The position numbers and the translations under genes were made by a program. A DNA stretch of 64,000 nt from an uncultured Atopobium sp. (GTDB lineage: Bacteria > Actinomycetota > Coriobacteriia > Coriobacteriales > Atopobiaceae), in contig CALKRF010000155.1 of assembly GCA_937990665.1 (NCBI GenBank), forward strand, positions 39,536-103,535. The letters run 5' to 3'. Positions 43,328 to 52,123 of this stretch are shown here, one piece after another (position 1 is the first letter of the stretch; the number at the start of each line of letters is the position of its first letter). A model generated the notes under the pieces. That model saw nothing but the letters and a program-made list of their open reading frames with translations, was not told where the DNA came from and searched no databases.

Positions 43328-44880
43328 TACTCGTTATCCTTTGAACCGCGGCCGCGATCATCGCGTCCAGCTCTTCTATGCCTACGACGCGTAGCATTCT
43401 GTGGCTGAGTATCTCTAGATACAACGTTAGGCGCACCGCTAGAACCAGAAGCATTCTGTGGAGCACTCTGAGTCTTCATGCCCGCTCTATCGCCTGGACG
43501 ACGAGTCCTCTTTGCACGAACTGGTGCCTGTGCCTCATCAGTTCTCTGTGCGCCCTGAGGAGCATCTGTCCTTCTAAAACGCTTACCTTGGGGCTGCTTC
43601 TGTGCAGAAGCTGAGCTGTGCTCATTCCTCTGAGGAGCCTGCGTATTTGATGCTCCATCATCTGTTGAGTGATGACGACGGCGCGTACGACGCAGTGTGT
43701 CTGTTGATGCATCAAAGCTGCTAAATCCAGGATTAACCTGAGCATTCTTTGAAGTTCTTACACGACGGGTGCGAGAAGAACTTGGAGCATCCTGCTCTTC
43801 TCGGACACTTCTTGACCCAGAATTCTTGGCGTTTTCCTGCCTAGTAGCAGAGTTTTGCTCAGAGCGGTCACGCTTGCGCCTTGGAGTCTCCGTGACAAAG
43901 AGATCAGGGTTAATCTCTGGCTCTTCATCAACAATCAAGCCGTTTGCTCTATCCAGTTCTGCTAGCGCCATCTGTACTTCAACAGATTCAAGACGCTCAA
44001 GTGCAGCGCGAGAAACACTATCTGGCCTGCAAGAACATCCCAGGTCTTCTGACTTTTGCTGTGCCGCAGGAGATGTATCCATATCAGCAAGAGGAATACG
44101 CACCACTTTGCCACTCTCAAGACGGAGCGCAATCTCTTCTTTTGGTGTGTTGTACTCAACAATTTTTGCCATGCCCAGAGGAGTCTCAATGACAGCATTG
44201 CGCTTTGGAGCACGGTTCTTAAAGTCACGATATGCTTCAAACTCATAGCGCAAGCAGCACATTAAGCGACCACACGCACCAGAAATCTTAGTGGAATTCA
44301 ATGGCAAATCCTGCTCTTTTGCCATACGAATAGAGACTGGCTCAAAGGAAAGACCAAACCTTCTACAGCAAAGCTCTTGTCCGCAGTGGCCATAACCACC
44401 GATAACCGCCGCTTCTTCTCTTACGCCAATCTGACGCATGTCAATGCGCTCGTGAAGCTCATGAGAAAGCTCACGAACAAGCTGCCTAAAGTCCACTCGA
44501 TCATCAGCCGAGAAGTAACACACGACCTTCTCGCCATCAAAAAGATACTCGACACCAATAGGCTTCATCTCAAGTTCTTCTTGAACAGCAAACTTCCTAA
44601 ATACGGGAAGCGCAGCCTCGCCCTTAGCGGCAAGCTCTTCTGCGCGAGCAAGGTCCTCTTCTGTTGCTACACGAACTACGTCTTTGAGCTCGGCTTTGTT
44701 TGTCTTGTACTCAAACTCTTCCTGCGAAATCTCACGAGGATCAGCAACAGCAAGACCAATCTCTAGACCGCGCTCGGTCTGACAGATAACGTGGTCGCCT
44801 TCAAGAACGCCGGACTCCTTTGGATCAAACCAAAGGTCGCGCGCGGCGTATTCAAATTTCACCGGGACAACGGTGGGCAT
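43327..44880 (-). CDS. ricT: RicT/PSP1-domain protein with long disordered basic tail
   Basis: YaaT/RicT homologue. The PSP1 core (about 1-300) has GGYGHCGQELCC (Cys166, 171, 172) and GACGRLMCCLRYE (Cys203, 208, 209), which fit the iron-sulfur ligands of the RicAFT complex that modulates RNase Y and development in B. subtilis. From about residue 331 to 517 the protein is disordered, rich in Arg, Ser, Asn, Gln, with repeated RRTRR/RRHHS-like patches; B. subtilis RicT is about 275 residues, so the tail nearly doubles it. Such tails usually bind RNA. Order tmk-holB-ricT is as in Firmicutes. Confidence 0.88.
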   Translation of the reverse strand: MPTVVPVKFEYAARDLWFDPKESGVLEGDHVICQTERGLEIGLAVADPREISQEEFEYKTNKAELKDVVRVATEEDLARAEELAAKGEAALPVFRKFAVQEELEMKPIGVEYLFDGEKVVCYFSADDRVDFRQLVRELSHELHERIDMRQIGVREEAAVIGGYGHCGQELCCRRFGLSFEPVSIRMAKEQDLPLNSTKISGACGRLMCCLRYEFEAYRDFKNRAPKRNAVIETPLGMAKIVEYNTPKEEIALRLESGKVVRIPLADMDTSPAAQQKSEDLGCSCRPDSVSRAALERLESVEVQMALAELDRANGLIVDEEPEINPDLFVTETPRRKRDRSEQNSATRQENAKNSGSRSVREEQDAPSSSRTRRVRTSKNAQVNPGFSSFDASTDTLRRTRRRHHSTDDGASNTQAPQRNEHSSASAQKQPQGKRFRRTDAPQGAQRTDEAQAPVRAKRTRRPGDRAGMKTQSAPQNASGSSGAPNVVSRDTQPQNATRRRHRRAGRDDRGRGSKDNE

Positions 44881-46028
44881 GTAAGTGCCTCCTTGATATG
44901 CAGCAGCATAACCTCAAGGGTTAGCTGGGGAGAAACAGAGCGGTCCAGGTTGTATTGAGCCTCTTGCACAGCAGCTAAAGCCCCAAGAACACCCTGGGTA
45001 TGAGTTTGAGATGCAACGCGGTCAATAATGCCTGCTGCATCCGTATTTACTATTTCTTCATCAACTGCCTCGCAACACAACAGTACGTCGCGAAGAAGCG
45101 ATTCCAGAATTGCCAATATTTCTATGATACCCGAACGCTCGCGCGCTGTGAGTTCTCGCTTATTTGCAGCTTCAACCTGCTTCAAAGCAGCACTCGTGAG
45201 AAAGTCCTCGTTTTGAGCAAGCGCCTCTTCTTGAGCGCGTCTTACGTCACCAAGGGGAATTTTTGCAGCTTCTATCAGCTCTTTTGCGGAAGTAAGCACA
45301 TCCCACGAGTCATTTCTGAGCAAGTTACCAAAAACATCAATGAGCTGTCTGCGAATGTTTTTGCGTGTAGAAGACTGCAAAAACTCCACAGCTCTACCAG
45401 GGGTTCCTGTTGCTGCAAGCGCAATACGAGCTTCCTGCTCTGTGGCAGAAATCTCTCGCATAATAGCGGCCTTAGCTGCAGCATCAGTAAGCGTTCTAAA
45501 CGCAACTACCTGACAGCGAGAAACAATGGTGGGAAGTACCGCAGAAGAAGAGCGCGCAGACAGAATAAAGATGGTGTCTGCAGGCGGCTCCTCAATAGTT
45601 TTGAGCAGCGCATTTGCTGAGTTTTCTCTGAGCAAATCGGCGCGGTCAATCACGTAAATCTTATGAGTTGAGCGCATGGGCGCCAGACTAACGTCTGCAA
45701 TGAGCTGGCGAATCTGTTCAATGAGATAGCCATTTGCGGAAGCTGGAGTAAGTACGTGCACGTCAGGGTGGGTACCGCGAGAAATACGAATGCAGTCGTC
45801 ACAGGCAGCGTCACCGCCCTGAGCACAGAGAACACACTGCGCTAAAGCCTTGGCCGCAAGTCCTTTACCAGAACCAGGAGCACCTACAAACAGATAGGCA
45901 TGAGCAAGCTTGTGCTCATGCAGTGCACGCGCAAGCAAATTCTGGACCTGAGGTTGATCCTGAAGGCGCGTTAATGCCTGAGGAAGTGGATAAGTGTTCT
46001 GCGTAGTATGTGCGCTCTCTTGAGTCAT
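44859..46028 (-). CDS. holB: DNA polymerase III delta' subunit
   Basis: Clamp-loader subunit. 389 residues from the ATG at 46028; a longer frame exists but the start MTQESAHTT lies just after the tmk stop. Walker A GAPGSGKGLAAKA, zinc module CVLCAQGGDAACDDC, sensor LLKTIEEPPADT, and SRC-type motif IVSRCQVVAF. The Walker A Thr is Gly, as often seen in delta', which need not hydrolyse ATP. Overlaps ricT by 22 bp. Confidence 0.93.
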   Translation of the reverse strand: MTQESAHTTQNTYPLPQALTRLQDQPQVQNLLARALHEHKLAHAYLFVGAPGSGKGLAAKALAQCVLCAQGGDAACDDCIRISRGTHPDVHVLTPASANGYLIEQIRQLIADVSLAPMRSTHKIYVIDRADLLRENSANALLKTIEEPPADTIFILSARSSSAVLPTIVSRCQVVAFRTLTDAAAKAAIMREISATEQEARIALAATGTPGRAVEFLQSSTRKNIRRQLIDVFGNLLRNDSWDVLTSAKELIEAAKIPLGDVRRAQEEALAQNEDFLTSAALKQVEAANKRELTARERSGIIEILAILESLLRDVLLCCEAVDEEIVNTDAAGIIDRVASQTHTQGVLGALAAVQEAQYNLDRSVSPQLTLEVMLLHIKEALTCPPLSR

Positions 46029-46035
46029 AAACGGA

Positions 46036-46695
46036 TCACTCACCAAGCTCACAAATACCAGGAATAAGATCAACTAACAGCTGACGGGTACGCGCACGGA
46101 CCTCGTCAATACTGCCATCTGCATCAACAGCTCTTACGCGCTCTGGCTCATCTTGCAAAAGCTGCTTATAACCAGCAAAAACACGCTCCTGGAAGGCAAC
46201 ACCTTCTGCTTCTAGCCTATCGGCATCATTTTGCGTAGCACGCGCATGAGCTACTGTTGGCTCAAGCATAAAGACAAGGGTTCTATCAGGAGAAACCCCA
46301 CAGCTTCCCAAACGATTTGCACGGTGTACCAGATCTGCGTCAAGACCGCGGCCAGCTGCTTGATAAGCATAGGTAGAATCGTAGAAACGATCGCATAAGA
46401 CAATCTTGCCGGCAGCTAGAGCTGGGCGGATAACCTCTCCTACCAGCTGAGCACGACTTGCTTCGTAGAGAAGCAACTCACACTCATCACACATAGCATC
46501 GTTTTCTGGGTTAAGTACCACGCCTCTGATCTGCTCAGAAATAGCAGTTCCGCCGGGTTCGCGAACAAAGACCACGTCAAAGTCAAGAGCTTCAAGGTCT
46601 TCTCGCAGAAGAGAAGCTTGCGTTGACTTGCCACAGCCATCAACGCCTTCAAGCGTGATAAACAAACCTTGAGATATACGTGTGCTTTTGTTCAT
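46036..46695 (-). CDS. tmk: Thymidylate kinase
   Basis: Phosphorylates dTMP to dTDP. 219 residues from the ATG at 46695 (GAGGGAGGG upstream; an upstream in-frame start at 46794 has none). P-loop EGVDGCGKSTQ, DRX motif CDRFYDSTYAYQ and VFVREPGGT (DR/E-type substrate loop) are intact. Starts the tmk-holB-ricT-queD run. Confidence 0.95.
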   Translation of the reverse strand: MNKSTRISQGLFITLEGVDGCGKSTQASLLREDLEALDFDVVFVREPGGTAISEQIRGVVLNPENDAMCDECELLLYEASRAQLVGEVIRPALAAGKIVLCDRFYDSTYAYQAAGRGLDADLVHRANRLGSCGVSPDRTLVFMLEPTVAHARATQNDADRLEAEGVAFQERVFAGYKQLLQDEPERVRAVDADGSIDEVRARTRQLLVDLIPGICELGE

Positions 46696-46848
46696 GCTTC
46701 CCTCCCTCTTAACTATCTCACGATACAGACAGATTGTGTTTCTCGCCATGAATATTCTAAAGGTTTTACGTATTTCCACATGAAAAGCGCTCAAAAATGG
46801 GTAAAAATACGTATGGAGCGGGCGTTGGAGAGGGACGCTCGTTCTTCC

Positions 46849-46876
46849 GAAAACGGTGCACCTCTCGATGCACCGT
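46849..46876 (-). terminator. Intrinsic terminator of topA
   Basis: On the - strand ACGGTGCA and TGCACCGT form a perfect 8 bp stem with an 8-base loop, followed by TTTTC, 7 bp beyond the topA stop. It separates topA from tmk. Confidence 0.78.
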
Positions 46877-46883
46877 CATACGT

Positions 46884-49397
46884 TTACTTTTTTGCTGCCT
46901 TGGTGGATTTGGTGCTCTTAGTACTCTTACGAGCGCCTCTACGCGGGGCAGTTTTCTTTTCTTTACCAGGGCAATCGTAGTTTGGACACAGCTTCCAAGG
47001 ACCACGCTGGGTAGTAACAACCACCATAGGAGCACCGCAGTCTGGGCAGACCTCATCGGTCTTCTCGAGCTTTCCACGAGCTGGTAGAGGATAGCTTGTC
47101 TCGCATTCCTCGTAGTTGGTGCAGCGGATAAAACGCTTACCCGTGCGCTCGGACTTGTGCGCTACCAGGTCACCGTGCTTACCGTTGGCCTTACAGGTTG
47201 GACACTCGCCCACAATAAGGTCCGGCTCTGCGTTTGTAGGGCAAGCTGGATTGATGCAGGTCTCATACGCACGCTGCCTAAACGGTTGCACCTTTACGCG
47301 AGGAGCACCACACTCTGGGCAGACGCCAGCCTCTCCCTCAAGCGGCTCTACGCGTCCCTGAGGCAGCGGATACGTAACATCGCAGTCTGGCCAACCCATG
47401 CAGCCTACAAAGCTTCCACGAGTCTTCAGTGAGCTCTTAGCAACCAAATCTTTGCCGCACTTAGGGCAGGTTCCCACCTTTGCGTCAGCAGTAACCGCAT
47501 CAGCAATGGCCTCAGACAAGTCTTCTTTATGATCAATGAGCGTATCAATCATGCCCGCAAGCAGCGCTCTTGAGTGAGTTACAACACCATCACGCGTATC
47601 TTTGCCCTCAGCAACGCTAGTCATATCGGACTCAAGCTCTGCCGTCATATCAGGCGAGGTAATGTGTGGCGCAAACTGCGAAAGCGCATCAACAATTGCC
47701 ATGCCAAGCTGACTTGGCTCAACAGGATCATTCTTGAGGTATTTACGCTGGTAGAGCGTATCAATAATGGAGGCACGCGTAGACTTTGTACCCAGACCGC
47801 GCTTCTCCATCTCTTGAATAAGCTTACCCTGGCTGTAGCGAGCAGGTGGCTCTGTCTGCTTAGCATCAAGCGACAAAGACTGAATAGAGACAATCTCTCC
47901 CTCGCCAACATCAGGAATCTGATCGTCTTTCTTAAGGCCAAAGGGATAAATCTCTCTAAAGCCTAGCTCGGCCAAGACCGTTCCATTTGCAACAAAGGGC
48001 TGACCTGCAACATCAAGCGTAATCTTGGTGCCACTCATAGTAGCTGGACCCATAAGGGTTGCAAGGAACCTTCGAGCAATCAGGTTATAGAGCTTCCAAG
48101 CTGCAGGCTGCAAAGCATCTGGATTTGCTGCCGCTGTTGGATAAATTGGTGGGTGGTCGGTAGACTCCTGCTTGCCACGCGTTGCGTGAAGCTTTGGCTG
48201 ACCCAAGAGTTTTTTACAAGTAGGAGCATACTGAGGAACCGCGGACAGCGTACGAACACAATCCTTCAAGTCAAGCGAACTTGGATAGACCGTGTTATCA
48301 ACACGTGGATATGAAATCAAGCCGTCCATATACAGAGACTCTGCCAAACGCATAGTTCTAGCTGGCGAGATACCCTCTGCAGCTGCAGCCGCCTGCAGCG
48401 ACGTAGTGTTAAATGGAGCTGGTGGCTGCTGCTTTCTGCTACGAGACTCAATCTCGACAACCGTTGCCTGCGTTTGATCCTTAACAACGGCGTAAGCTGC
48501 GTCTGCTTCCACTTGATCCCAGAACCTTGCGGTCTGGTGAACCATCTTGAAAGTTGCTTCCGCATCATCTTCTGGGGCAGCAACGCCAGAAATGACCCAA
48601 TAATCTTCTGGCTTAAATGCCAGGCGCTCACGCTCGCGTTCAACAACAAGTGCCAGCGTAGGAGTCTGAACACGACCAGCAGAGCGCGTATTACCCAAAC
48701 CGCCAAAACGTGCGGTGGTCAGATAACGGGTCAGTACGGCACCCCAGATAAGATCGATATACTGTCTGGACTCGCCTGCGGCAGCCAGGTTGTAATCAAG
48801 GTCTACCAGGTTATTGAAGGCGGTCTCAATCTCTGTCTTGGTAAAGGCAGAATAGCGTGCACGGAACACTGCCAGGTTAGGATTAACAGAGAGAACCTGA
48901 GCAAGCGCATCAGAACCAATAAGCTCTCCTTCACGGTCAAAGTCTGTGCCGATAATGACAGACTCTGCCTTCTTAGCAAGATTCTTGAGGGCTCGAATAA
49001 TCTCTTTTTCTGCAGGTTGTTTATCTACAGGGGCCCAAATCAAATAGGGCAAACTGGGAATTTTCCAACCCTTAAGGTCAACGCCGTCTGCCATAAAAGG
49101 CTTGCGCTTAACCTTGTAAGGAGGACGCTCAAGACCATCTGGAACGTCTGCAGGAAGGTGTTCCCCTTCTGCAGTTTCTCCGTACCAGCCCTCTTCCTTA
49201 TCAAACTTGAGAGCTAAAGGAAAATCAGGCTGCAGAATATGGCCACGAAGACCAATGGCAACATGGTCTTCTCCGCCACGTCTAAAACGATAAACAGGAG
49301 TGTTGTATACCTTGTCTGCCTCAGGCTTACCCGATTCAGACAGAAGGCGAGCAATCTGCTGCGCTGCGTCGTTTTTCTCGGTAACAACTAGAATCAA
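46884..49397 (-). CDS. topA: DNA topoisomerase I (type IA), archaeal-style
   Basis: Relaxes negative supercoils. 837 residues. Toprim domain opens with ILVVTEKNDAAQQIA rather than the common LVIVESPAKAKTI, and has TDFDREGE (151-158); catalytic Tyr363 in LISYPRVDNTV. This pattern resembles archaeal TopA more than typical bacterial TopA. Four zinc-finger C4 modules follow (for example CPKCGKDLVAKSS...CMGWPDC and CPDCGAPMVVV...CPNYDC) and a Lys/Ser/Thr tail (STKSTKSTKAAKK). The TTG start (49397) has GGAGAG about ten bases upstream. Appears co-transcribed with tatA/B and tatC. Confidence 0.93.
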   Translation of the reverse strand: MILVVTEKNDAAQQIARLLSESGKPEADKVYNTPVYRFRRGGEDHVAIGLRGHILQPDFPLALKFDKEEGWYGETAEGEHLPADVPDGLERPPYKVKRKPFMADGVDLKGWKIPSLPYLIWAPVDKQPAEKEIIRALKNLAKKAESVIIGTDFDREGELIGSDALAQVLSVNPNLAVFRARYSAFTKTEIETAFNNLVDLDYNLAAAGESRQYIDLIWGAVLTRYLTTARFGGLGNTRSAGRVQTPTLALVVERERERLAFKPEDYWVISGVAAPEDDAEATFKMVHQTARFWDQVEADAAYAVVKDQTQATVVEIESRSRKQQPPAPFNTTSLQAAAAAEGISPARTMRLAESLYMDGLISYPRVDNTVYPSSLDLKDCVRTLSAVPQYAPTCKKLLGQPKLHATRGKQESTDHPPIYPTAAANPDALQPAAWKLYNLIARRFLATLMGPATMSGTKITLDVAGQPFVANGTVLAELGFREIYPFGLKKDDQIPDVGEGEIVSIQSLSLDAKQTEPPARYSQGKLIQEMEKRGLGTKSTRASIIDTLYQRKYLKNDPVEPSQLGMAIVDALSQFAPHITSPDMTAELESDMTSVAEGKDTRDGVVTHSRALLAGMIDTLIDHKEDLSEAIADAVTADAKVGTCPKCGKDLVAKSSLKTRGSFVGCMGWPDCDVTYPLPQGRVEPLEGEAGVCPECGAPRVKVQPFRQRAYETCINPACPTNAEPDLIVGECPTCKANGKHGDLVAHKSERTGKRFIRCTNYEECETSYPLPARGKLEKTDEVCPDCGAPMVVVTTQRGPWKLCPNYDCPGKEKKTAPRRGARKSTKSTKSTKAAKK

Positions 49398-49431
49398 AGA
49401 ACAACACTCTCCAAATTAAAAAGCGGAATTA

Positions 49432-50220
49432 CTAGATTTTGTCCAGCTCATGCTGCTCATAGTCCTCGCGACTCCACTTAAGAGCAGCTTTGCCATCGCG
49501 GGCAATAATGACGTAGCGAGCAACAGCCAGAGCAACTTCGTACAGCAAGATAAGAGCTGCAAACATCAAAATCATGGTGACAGGCGATGCGTCAGGAGTG
49601 ACTACTGCAGAGAGGATCATCAATCCAACGTAAACATAGCGCCACTGCTCACGCATATCCTTGTAAGGAACAAGGTGAAGAATAGCCAGGTAGAAGATAA
49701 CCAGCGGAAGCTGGAACGCAACACCAAAGCCAATCTCAAACATCATAATAATGTTGAGGTAATCGCTTGCCTCATTAATGGTTCCTGCAAACTCCTGCGA
49801 CTGGCCAATCATCCAACCAATTGCGGTGTTCAAAATAATGAAGTAGCAAAACAGCATACCCAAGAAGAACAGGGTAATCATAGCGGCTACGGTAGGAACA
49901 ACCCACTTGCGCTCTTTGGCGTTAAGCGCAGGCAAGAAGAACGCCATAATCTCCCAGATGATAATAGGTGTGCAGATAATCACCGAGAAAAAGAAGGCTA
50001 CCTTAAACCTGATACTAAAGCCACCAAGAACGGAGATAACCGTAAGCTTACCATCGGTTAAAAACTCCCTGATAGGGTCAATCAAAATCTCAATCAGTGC
50101 AGGTGTAGCAAAATAAATAATGATTGCGGTAACAAAAAGCGATACCACCACAATGGTCACACGACGACGGAGTTCTCCCAGGTGATCAAAAAGTGGCATA
50201 CGAGCTGGAGTAATAGGCAT
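49432..50220 (-). CDS. tatC: Sec-independent translocase protein TatC
   Basis: Receptor of the twin-arginine pathway. 262 residues, six membrane helices; FDHLGELRRR near the N-terminus and AFFFSVIICTPIIIWEIMAF are family signatures. ATG at 50220. It follows the TatA/B-type gene by 18 bp. Confidence 0.96.
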   Translation of the reverse strand: MPITPARMPLFDHLGELRRRVTIVVVSLFVTAIIIYFATPALIEILIDPIREFLTDGKLTVISVLGGFSIRFKVAFFFSVIICTPIIIWEIMAFFLPALNAKERKWVVPTVAAMITLFFLGMLFCYFIILNTAIGWMIGQSQEFAGTINEASDYLNIIMMFEIGFGVAFQLPLVIFYLAILHLVPYKDMREQWRYVYVGLMILSAVVTPDASPVTMILMFAALILLYEVALAVARYVIIARDGKAALKWSREDYEQHELDKI

Positions 50221-50238
50221 TACACGCGAAAGCTGGAC

Positions 50239-50862
50239 TTATGCGTCCTGGCTTTCTCCCTCCTCTCCAGCAACTTCTTCTTTCTTGTCTTCTGCCATGG
50301 AGCGAGAAGAACGTGCAGATCCAAGGTTATAGAGGTCTTTTGCAGACGGAGCGGCAGCAGGAGTTTCTTCTGCGGCCTGAGGTGCCACGTGGTCAGTTAC
50401 CTCTGTGGAATCATCGGAGAAAGCAACAGAAGAGGTAGCTTGTGGTGCAGTTGCAGGAGCCTCGTCAGCAGAAGCGGTCTCTGCCTGCTCAGTCTCCTGG
50501 GTCTGTTCAACCTGCTTGCTCTGTTCAGCTGTCTCAGCAGCAGCCTTCTCAGCTGCCTCACGCTCTTCCTTGAGACGAGCACGACGCTCAGCAAAGGTCT
50601 CCTGGTGATCTGTATCCTCGCGGTCAGCATCAGATGCAGCATTTTTGAGCTGCTCGGAGCGCTTGGGTTTCTCGTGAAGTGCATCCGCTGCAGGATCAAG
50701 TAAGTCTGCACGGACAACTTTATTAAAGCCTTCTTGAGCGTTCTGGAACTGTCTGAGAGCGCGACCAAGCGTGCGGCCCATACCAGGTAATTTATCAGGA
50801 CCAAATACTAAAAATGCAAAGAGCAGAATTAGTACGAGCTCTGTTTCTCCAATGCCAAACAC
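50239..50862 (-). CDS. TatA/TatB-type translocase protein
   Basis: About 207 residues from a GTG at 50862 (AAAGG eight bases upstream): MFGIGETELVLILLFAF, FGPDKLPGMGRTLGRALRQF, then amphipathic helix and a long acidic, Ala/Glu-rich tail. The FGPxKLP motif and the long tail are closer to TatB than to short TatA; whether the organism uses a bifunctional TatA elsewhere cannot be seen. Forms tatA/B-tatC unit upstream of topA. Confidence 0.85.
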   Translation of the reverse strand: MFGIGETELVLILLFAFLVFGPDKLPGMGRTLGRALRQFQNAQEGFNKVVRADLLDPAADALHEKPKRSEQLKNAASDADREDTDHQETFAERRARLKEEREAAEKAAAETAEQSKQVEQTQETEQAETASADEAPATAPQATSSVAFSDDSTEVTDHVAPQAAEETPAAAPSAKDLYNLGSARSSRSMAEDKKEEVAGEEGESQDA

Positions 50863-50936
50863 AAGCGATACCTTTCTGGAACAAACATAAACAAGCTCTT
50901 TGAACCGTTTCTCAAAGAGCTTGCAAGTTACCAAAC

Positions 50937-51248
50937 CTACTTGCGAACGTTAAGGTCTTTATCGACCCCAAGAAGCGAAAAGACACGCTCCACGTTTTTC
51001 TGAGGATTTGCAACAACAAGCACAGAACCACTCTCTTGTGCTCGATGTGCGGCACCCACTAAAACGCCAATGCCCGTCGAATCAATATAAGCTACCTCAG
51101 CAAAATCAGCTTCAACTTCTTTTGCTCCATCGGCGAGCGCAGTATCCAAAGCATCACGAAGCTCGGAGGCGTTTGACACGTCTACCTCACCCTCAATGCG
51201 AATAATGGCCTTTGTATCTGTAATTTCAGAGCTTATCTCTAGTGCCAT
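50937..51248 (-). CDS. STAS-domain anti-sigma factor antagonist-like protein
   Basis: 103 residues, SpoIIAA/RsbV-like. Phospho-Ser57 in YIDSTGIGVLVGA, with GEVDVSNASELRDAL. Such proteins bind and release an anti-sigma kinase; no RsbW-type kinase or sigma factor is in the window, so it may act with a partner elsewhere. Sits 9 bp after the TPR gene. Confidence 0.87.
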   Translation of the reverse strand: MALEISSEITDTKAIIRIEGEVDVSNASELRDALDTALADGAKEVEADFAEVAYIDSTGIGVLVGAAHRAQESGSVLVVANPQKNVERVFSLLGVDKDLNVRK

Positions 51249-51257
51249 AACTCCTCC

Positions 51258-52034
51258 TTACTTGGTGTTATTTGAAGAGGTAGAGGTGTTTCCGTTTAAT
51301 GCATCAAGAACTTTCTGTGCATTATCCCTCACACCGGCGCTATTATCGGAATCCTTTTCAATTGCCTTCTGCAGTGCCTCTTTTGCAAGATCTACTTGAT
51401 CAGTAACACGATACATCATTCCCAAATTAAGCCAACCGTTAGCATAATCTGGAGAGCGATCTGTTACTGCCTTAAGTGCCTCAACAGCACCTGTTTGGTC
51501 TCCTGCGTAGAACTGGGCAATTGCCCTATTAACACGGACCTCATCAGAATCATTTGAAGCAAGATACGTATCGTACTCGGCAATTGCTTTGTTAATCAGC
51601 TGCAAAGACTGCTTCTGAACGGAATCATCTTGAGAAGAACTCTTAAGTGCCATTCCCCAACCTAAATACGTACGAGCCAAATCAAGATGTGCTGGCAGAT
51701 TATCTGGGTTGGACTGAATGGCAGACTCTTTTTCTTCTGCCTGCTTCTGATAGACCTGGTTAATAGCCTCAGGAGAATTCTGCTGAGCCTGATGCTGCTT
51801 TTGCGAGTTAGAGAAAATGCTGGCAAGAGAAGGCAACATCATAGATATAGCAATAAAGAGCGAGAATACGCCAATGGCAATCTTCATGCCTGTAGAAGGA
51901 CCTGGCTTTTTAGGAGCCTCGTCGGGCTTGCGGTCCTTTGCCTTCTTTTTTGCTGTCTGGTTTGCCATGGCAACCAGCTCTTTTTCTGCCTTCTGTTCTG
52001 GTGTAAGTTCTGGCTTTGAAGTATTAGTTGGCAT
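51258..52034 (-). CDS. Membrane-anchored TPR-repeat protein
   Basis: 258 residues: a Lys-rich cytosolic N-terminus (about 1-45), one membrane helix (about 50-70, IAIGVFSLFIAISMMLPSLA), then an external part with two or three tetratricopeptide units (for example AINQVYQKQ, NPDNLPAHLDLARTYLGWG, PDYANGWLNLGMMYR). Role unknown; TPR domains hold protein complexes. First gene before the STAS, TatA/B, TatC and TopA genes. Confidence 0.75.
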   Translation of the reverse strand: MPTNTSKPELTPEQKAEKELVAMANQTAKKKAKDRKPDEAPKKPGPSTGMKIAIGVFSLFIAISMMLPSLASIFSNSQKQHQAQQNSPEAINQVYQKQAEEKESAIQSNPDNLPAHLDLARTYLGWGMALKSSSQDDSVQKQSLQLINKAIAEYDTYLASNDSDEVRVNRAIAQFYAGDQTGAVEALKAVTDRSPDYANGWLNLGMMYRVTDQVDLAKEALQKAIEKDSDNSAGVRDNAQKVLDALNGNTSTSSNNTK

Positions 52035-52123
52035 TCAACATCCAATCGCTTTTTCTAAAACATAACTAATCAAGATACGGCAGAATGGGTCTACTTTCAA
52101 AGTAAATACCAAAGTTACACAAG

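Noticed and set aside
45000..45620. A 206-codon open frame on the + strand
   Set aside because: Antisense to holB; no ribosome site and low-complexity translation.
48474..49217. A 247-codon open frame on the + strand
   Set aside because: Antisense to topA; Cys/Asn/Arg-rich translation without motifs.
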